43,188 nucleotides of DNA from Fuerstiella sp. (GTDB lineage Bacteria > Planctomycetota > Planctomycetia > Planctomycetales > Planctomycetaceae): the NCBI GenBank assembly GCA_029941865.1, contig JAPYTO010000024.1, positions 1,297 through 44,484 on the forward strand, written 5' to 3'. The position numbers were made by a program, and so were the translations under genes. How positions within the stretch are numbered: position 1 is the stretch's first letter; each line of letters opens with the position of its first letter. This document shows positions 42,965 through 43,188 of the stretch, one piece after another. Below the pieces are notes generated by a model, which was given only the letters and a program-made list of their open reading frames with translations, did not search any database and had not been told where the DNA came from.

Positions 42965-43188
42965 TAGGACAGCGCCATTTTCTTCTTCACTTTAACCCGA
43001 AGCTCATGCGAGAAACCAGGCCGGACCGAGCGAAGCGCTGTTTCGGCATCGTCAGCCCACCTCTCTGATCACCCTGGCCTACGTAGCTGGAGCCGGGGAA
43101 CGAGTTGACGTCATCATTCCGCCGACGCTGGGTCGAATGGCGTGGACTTAAGGCGGAAAGGTTGAAGAAGTGAGACTGGGGTTGCGGA
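42965..43188. other. right edge: CGGACCGAG-type repeat and non-coding DNA
   Basis: After the giant gene stop no gene is supported in the remaining 224 bases. Positions 43016-43083 hold a sequence beginning CAGGCCGGACCGAGCGAAGC and ending CTGGCCTAC, related to the repeat at 30862-30906 and bounded by short inverted ends (AGGCC and GGCCT). No terminator with a T-run was seen. Confidence 0.4.

Overview
The window looks like a piece of a Planctomycetota chromosome, probably from the Planctomycetia, although the genus cannot be named from sequence alone. The reasons are the protein families present (a DUF1501 Tat-exported protein, MoxR/DUF58/BatA-like genes chained to an ABC exporter, SirB1-like and trypsin fusions, a FecR/VIT giant beside an ECF sigma factor, TlpA-like paralogs), the moderate-to-high GC content, and many short palindromic repeats between genes. 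No tRNA, rRNA, CRISPR array, transposase or phage gene was found.

Layout. 188-1561 is a DUF1501 protein. 1759-4862 holds two minus-strand genes: a small lipoprotein and a three-part protease / lectin-like / SirB1 transglutaminase-like protein. 5101-7131 is a double HtrA-like protein whose second protease unit appears catalytically altered and is split by a PDZ domain. 7132-7852 is a repeat-rich non-coding stretch. 7853-9514 is a membrane-anchored coiled-coil protein. From 9657 the genes run tightly in one direction. First comes an iron-type ABC importer (binding protein, fused permease, ATPase) with an NHL-propeller lipoprotein. Next is the MoxR/VWA block: VWA-GATase membrane protein, MoxR ATPase, DUF58 protein, BatA-like VWA protein, membrane protein, ABC ATPase, ABC permease, membrane protein. 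In this block most stops and starts overlap by one to four bases, so it is probably one translationally coupled operon reaching 28546.

Downstream are a caspase/legumain-like (clan CD) candidate peptidase, two tandem TlpA-like thioredoxin paralogs, a zinc-ribbon protein, an HD-domain phosphohydrolase, an ECF sigma factor, and a 2391-residue membrane protein. That giant combines an N-terminal cytoplasmic segment, a membrane helix, FecR, VIT, a VWA-like region, EF-hand-like loops, an STN-like domain and C-terminal TPR-like helices.

The most unusual non-coding signals are a chain of seven consecutive small hairpins at 33367-33503, and palindromic repeats that have become coding sequence between the coupled start codon and the signal peptide in two genes of the MoxR operon (21275 and 26492). 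At least six repeat families occur in the window. Function calls rest on motifs read by eye; no database search was run.
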